From positions 166,639-230,638 of the forward strand of contig JAHDFP010000003.1 in assembly GCA_020628095.1 (NCBI GenBank): a stretch of DNA of 64,000 nt, in the 5' to 3' direction. The position numbers were made by a program, and so were the translations under genes. Positions 61,281 to 64,000 of this stretch are shown one piece after another. The first letter of the stretch is position 1; each line of letters opens with the position of its first letter. Origin of the DNA: Saprospiraceae bacterium. GTDB taxonomy: Bacteria > Bacteroidota > Bacteroidia > Chitinophagales > Saprospiraceae. The notes beneath the pieces are model-generated. The model had not been told where the DNA came from and did no database searches. It saw nothing but the letters and a program-made list of their open reading frames with translations.

Positions 61281-62147
61281 TTATTCGTCTATGACGCCAT
61301 TGCTTAGTGTGCCGACGCCAGCACCCGTGATTTCTACAATATCTCCAGGTACGAGGTAGATGGGTGGGTCAAATCTAGCCCCTGCACCATTAGGTGTGCC
61401 CGTGCTGATCATATCACCTGGCTTGAGTGTCATGAAGGTGCTGAGATATGAGATAATATAATCGAAAGGAAACATCAGATTAGAGGTGTTGTCTTGTTGT
61501 CTTATCTCGCCATTGACTTTGGTCTGGATGTCTAGGTTATTATAATCTGCTATCTCGTCTGCAGTCATCATCCACGGTCCGATAATACCCGTCTTATCAA
61601 AATTCTTACCCTGAGTCACATTGAACTTGGCGTGTCGTACCCAGTCGCGGATAGTGCCTTCGTTCATGAGAGTGAGACCTGCGATGTGGTCTAATGCTTT
61701 TTCTCTTGGGATACGTCGACCTCCTTTGCCGATAATGATAACGATCTCACCTTCATAATCCAGCTTGTGAGATTCTGGTGGTCGGACCATATTTTGCCGA
61801 TGTCCTACGAAAGAATCATGGTATCGTAAGAACACGCTAGGGTACTTGGGTAGGTCGCTATTGTCTTTATATTCCGCGTTGCGCTTGGCATAGTTGACAC
61901 CGATGCAGACTATTTTTTCTCCATGCTGGATAGGCACCATGTACTCGATTTCTTCCTCTGTATATTTTGCTGAGAGATTAGCAGCAATGCTCTGGAGTTC
62001 GTCCATGGCATCTCGCTCTATCCAATATTTGAGATGCTGACCGTATTCTGCTCTGATGTCTGTAAACTGCATGCCTGCGTCTGACTTTATGACAGAACCA
62101 TAGGAAACCACGCCAGTACTTTTTATTTTATAGGTAGAAAATTTCAT
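61281..62147 (-). CDS. Fumarylacetoacetate hydrolase-family protein
   Basis: A 288-residue member of the FAH family: IVCIGVNYAKRNAEYKDNSDLP, DYEGEIVIIIGKGGRRIP (the metal-binding Glu pair), VTQGKNFDKTGIIGPWM and GDMISTGTPNGAGA near 253-266. Such enzymes hydrolyse acylpyruvates or oxaloacetate, or act in the breakdown of aromatic ring-cleavage products. The exact substrate is not resolvable. It is divergent from the NB-ARC gene, 77 bases away; the interval contains a short dyad. Confidence 0.9.
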   Translation of the reverse strand: MKFSTYKIKSTGVVSYGSVIKSDAGMQFTDIRAEYGQHLKYWIERDAMDELQSIAANLSAKYTEEEIEYMVPIQHGEKIVCIGVNYAKRNAEYKDNSDLPKYPSVFLRYHDSFVGHRQNMVRPPESHKLDYEGEIVIIIGKGGRRIPREKALDHIAGLTLMNEGTIRDWVRHAKFNVTQGKNFDKTGIIGPWMMTADEIADYNNLDIQTKVNGEIRQQDNTSNLMFPFDYIISYLSTFMTLKPGDMISTGTPNGAGARFDPPIYLVPGDIVEITGAGVGTLSNGVIDE

Positions 62148-62158
62148 AGTGATCTTTT

Positions 62159-62175
62159 TATAAGTGGGACTTATA
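62159..62175. promoter_or_regulatory. Short perfect dyad between FAH and NB-ARC genes
   Basis: TATAAGT and ACTTATA flank GGG in a perfect 7-3-7 inverted repeat at 62159-62175, in the 77-base divergent space. It could be an operator that controls one or both genes, or chance; no T-tract follows. Confidence 0.3.
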
Positions 62176-62224
62176 GGTATGCAAGATACAGAAAGAGATC
62201 AATAGGAGATTTTTTGTTAATTTA

Positions 62225-64000
62225 ATGGTAGGTGTTAAATCAAAAAATCATCTCTATGACTTCTTTAATAAAATTGTGGGTATGTCTGTGGTTGCCTCGA
62301 TAACGGCGGTGGCGATATACGTCGCAGACAAGATTCTTGAGACAGAAATCCAAGAAAGTGTCTGGGATAAAGCACGAGCATTCCTGTTTCCACCCAAAGA
62401 CTACAGACGTCGCCTGATAGATTGTATAGAAAAAACAATTATCCAATATGATAAAGCCTATGGCCAGAATATACCTCCAGGTCATACACCTTTCTATAAG
62501 TCGGAGGTCATGTTCGCTAATCTGACCAAGTATATTCTACTGGATAAGCTATCTATAGATCAGAGCAAAAATCTATTCTCTGACGATCCACGTATCATCT
62601 ATCCGACTAAGGAAGAATTAGACTCTTTCTATACGCTGTTTTTCCAAAATATAAAAGCCGATAATAAGCTCAAGAAAAAGTACTACCACGAAAATTATCA
62701 ACAAAAAATCTTCCAGATATCAGAACAACTTGGGCTACTGCATAAGAAAGCAGATGCTATCAAATCTGACACGGAGGTCATAAAAGATCAAGGAGGGCGG
62801 ATAGAAAGTAAGACCTCGGAGATCATAAGAAGATTAGCCACACCCGATACAAGTAATAAGGCGGCCAAAGAACTCACCGCTAAGATGCCGCTCTTATCAG
62901 GTCAACAGGTTGTCCAACGTCGCAGAGATGTAGATGATCTGCATGAAAGATTATCCAAGAATAAAAACGTCGTCCTAGTCAATGGCATGGGCGGTATCGG
63001 TAAGACCACGCTGGCGCAGATCTATCTGACGGAATATTATCAGTCCTATAAGCATATCGCATGGGTGAGTATGACTTCTCAGGACTTTATAAATGACTTC
63101 ATAAATACGCCTGGTCTGGCGATAAGTCTAAAGATCAATAAAACCAATAAGAGTCCTGAAGAAATATTCCATGAGATGATTATGGCACTCAAGTCGCGAC
63201 CGCATGCGACTGGCGAACAATCCCTACTCGTCCTAGACAATGCAGAAGAAAGTATCATGTCCTATCGTGATCACTTACCTAATCCACCACATTGGCATAT
63301 ACTTGCGACATCCAGAATCAATCTTCCAGACTTCGATGCGAAGGAGCTGGACTTTATGAATGAGGAAGAGGCGGTGGGTCTGTTCCGATTGTATTATAAG
63401 AATGGGAAACTGTCAGATGATAATATCCGTGAGATTGTCAGCAGTCTGGAATATCATACCCTCACTATAGAGATACTAGCTGAGGCGGCAGAGCATGACG
63501 GCCTCGATCTTAATGAGACGCTTAATGCTATAAATGATGATTACCCTGTAGAAGTACGCACCAGACATAACACCGATAAAATAAAAAGAATCACCTCTTA
63601 TCTTGTCTCCATATTCCAGAGAAGTCACCTAGAAGATGATGAAAGATGGCTGCTCAGTAGAATGCCTTATCTACCGCCAGATAATCAATCTATAGAGATT
63701 ATAAAAGCTGTTATCCCTCAGGAAACTGATATAGGATATAATTACAAAAAACTCTTATACAAAATCGTTAACAAAGGATGGTGTCTGTATAGTACAAAAA
63801 CTCAGGAATACAGACTCCATCGGATTATCTCAGATGTGCTGAGGATAACTTGCCCTTTATCTGAAGAAGAGCAGTTATCACTTGTCAGTAATATGGCTGA
63901 TCTTTTAAAGCTGGACCAGACTAAGGATAACCCTGTAGATAAATTTGTCTGGATACCTTATGGCAGAAATATTCTCGACAAAGTAGAATTTCAGCATGAT
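62225..64000 (+). CDS. NB-ARC STAND ATPase, N-terminal part (runs off the window)
   Basis: An open frame of 592 codons from ATG 62225 to the end of the window, cut by the edge. A short N-terminus carries a hydrophobic segment (about 18-36, VVGMSVVASITAVAIYVAD-like), then a helical region (about 40-220: SVWDKARAFLFPPKDYRRRL and IYPTKEELDSFYTLFF) with no known fold. The NB-ARC begins near 250: Walker A GMGGIGKTT (254-262), Walker B LLVLDNAEES near 334-343 and ILATSRINL as a sensor motif, then an ARC-like helical part. STAND ATPases of this sort serve in bacterial antiviral defence, signalling or transcription control. C-terminal repeats, if any, lie past the edge. Confidence 0.85.
   Translation, partial: MVGVKSKNHLYDFFNKIVGMSVVASITAVAIYVADKILETEIQESVWDKARAFLFPPKDYRRRLIDCIEKTIIQYDKAYGQNIPPGHTPFYKSEVMFANLTKYILLDKLSIDQSKNLFSDDPRIIYPTKEELDSFYTLFFQNIKADNKLKKKYYHENYQQKIFQISEQLGLLHKKADAIKSDTEVIKDQGGRIESKTSEIIRRLATPDTSNKAAKELTAKMPLLSGQQVVQRRRDVDDLHERLSKNKNVVLVNGMGGIGKTTLAQIYLTEYYQSYKHIAWVSMTSQDFINDFINTPGLAISLKINKTNKSPEEIFHEMIMALKSRPHATGEQSLLVLDNAEESIMSYRDHLPNPPHWHILATSRINLPDFDAKELDFMNEEEAVGLFRLYYKNGKLSDDNIREIVSSLEYHTLTIEILAEAAEHDGLDLNETLNAINDDYPVEVRTRHNTDKIKRITSYLVSIFQRSHLEDDERWLLSRMPYLPPDNQSIEIIKAVIPQETDIGYNYKKLLYKIVNKGWCLYSTKTQEYRLHRIISDVLRITCPLSEEEQLSLVSNMADLLKLDQTKDNPVDKFVWIPYGRNILDKVEFQHD

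Noticed and set aside
1..64000. CRISPR array, tRNA, rRNA, prophage
   Set aside because: No spaced repeats of the CRISPR kind, no cloverleaf-like segment and no phage structural genes were seen on reading through.

Overview
The window looks like a chromosomal segment of an AT-rich member of the Bacteroidota. The evidence is a SusC/SusD pair with a hybrid two-component regulator, many lipoproteins with a Bacteroidota-type lipobox, a metalloprotease with a type IX secretion (T9SS) C-terminal signal, an ECF sigma factor beside a beta-barrel protein, and at least one TAnnTTTG-type promoter. A marine or Saprospiria-like relative is a guess from the gene mix, not something the sequence proves. No rRNA, tRNA, CRISPR array, insertion sequence or prophage was recognised.

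Layout. (1) 1-20.1 kb is a polysaccharide utilisation locus, most likely for xylan: GH10 lipoprotein, GPH-type symporter and GH43; then SusC, SusD, a calcium-binding FG-GAP/UnbV lipoprotein and a lipoprotein with two copies of a putative glycan-binding domain, closed by a perfect terminator; then FN3-GH10, a GH26-like enzyme and a one-protein hybrid sensor/regulator. Surface enzymes would cut the polymer, SusCD would import oligosaccharides, and the symporter and cytoplasmic GH43 would finish the job. (2) 20.1-24.4 kb: XdhC-like protein, flavin reductase-like protein, MDR oxidoreductase and two SDRs. (3) 24.4-28.9 kb: a tight operon of a DUF2891 lipoprotein, an NRAMP-fold transporter lacking the metal ligands, and the 5-oxoprolinase subunits PxpA, PxpB and PxpC. 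(4) 29-36.7 kb: a small membrane ORF, a surface lipoprotein, an ECF sigma factor with an unusual helix-plus-barrel partner, a QEGLA/MATCAP-like peptidase, two RidA-fold proteins' relatives and small secreted proteins. (5) 36.7-45.8 kb: NfeD and flotillin, a Crp/Fnr regulator behind two direct repeats, a metal-receptor protein, an M43 protease and fused isobutyryl-CoA mutase IcmF. (6) 45.9-53.4 kb: cysE-cysM-cysH, acyl-CoA dehydrogenase, RidA-type aminomuconate deaminase, kynurenine 3-monooxygenase with no ordinary start codon, and a DsbA/FrnE-like thiol protein. (7) 53.5-64 kb: a probable GNAT-Xre toxin-antitoxin pair, a four-gene operon (GNAT, PqqB-like MBL, large methyltransferase, ATPase), a TonB receptor, an FAA-hydrolase and, running off the right edge, a membrane-anchored NB-ARC STAND ATPase of the kind found in bacterial NLR-like immunity.

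Best candidates for undescribed biology are the right-edge STAND protein, the GNAT-Xre pair, the four-gene GNAT/MBL/methyltransferase/ATPase operon, the metal-ligand-free NRAMP protein in the oxoprolinase operon, and the sigma-factor partner that joins an inner-membrane helix to an outer-membrane-type barrel. All functions are read from motifs by eye; no database search was possible.
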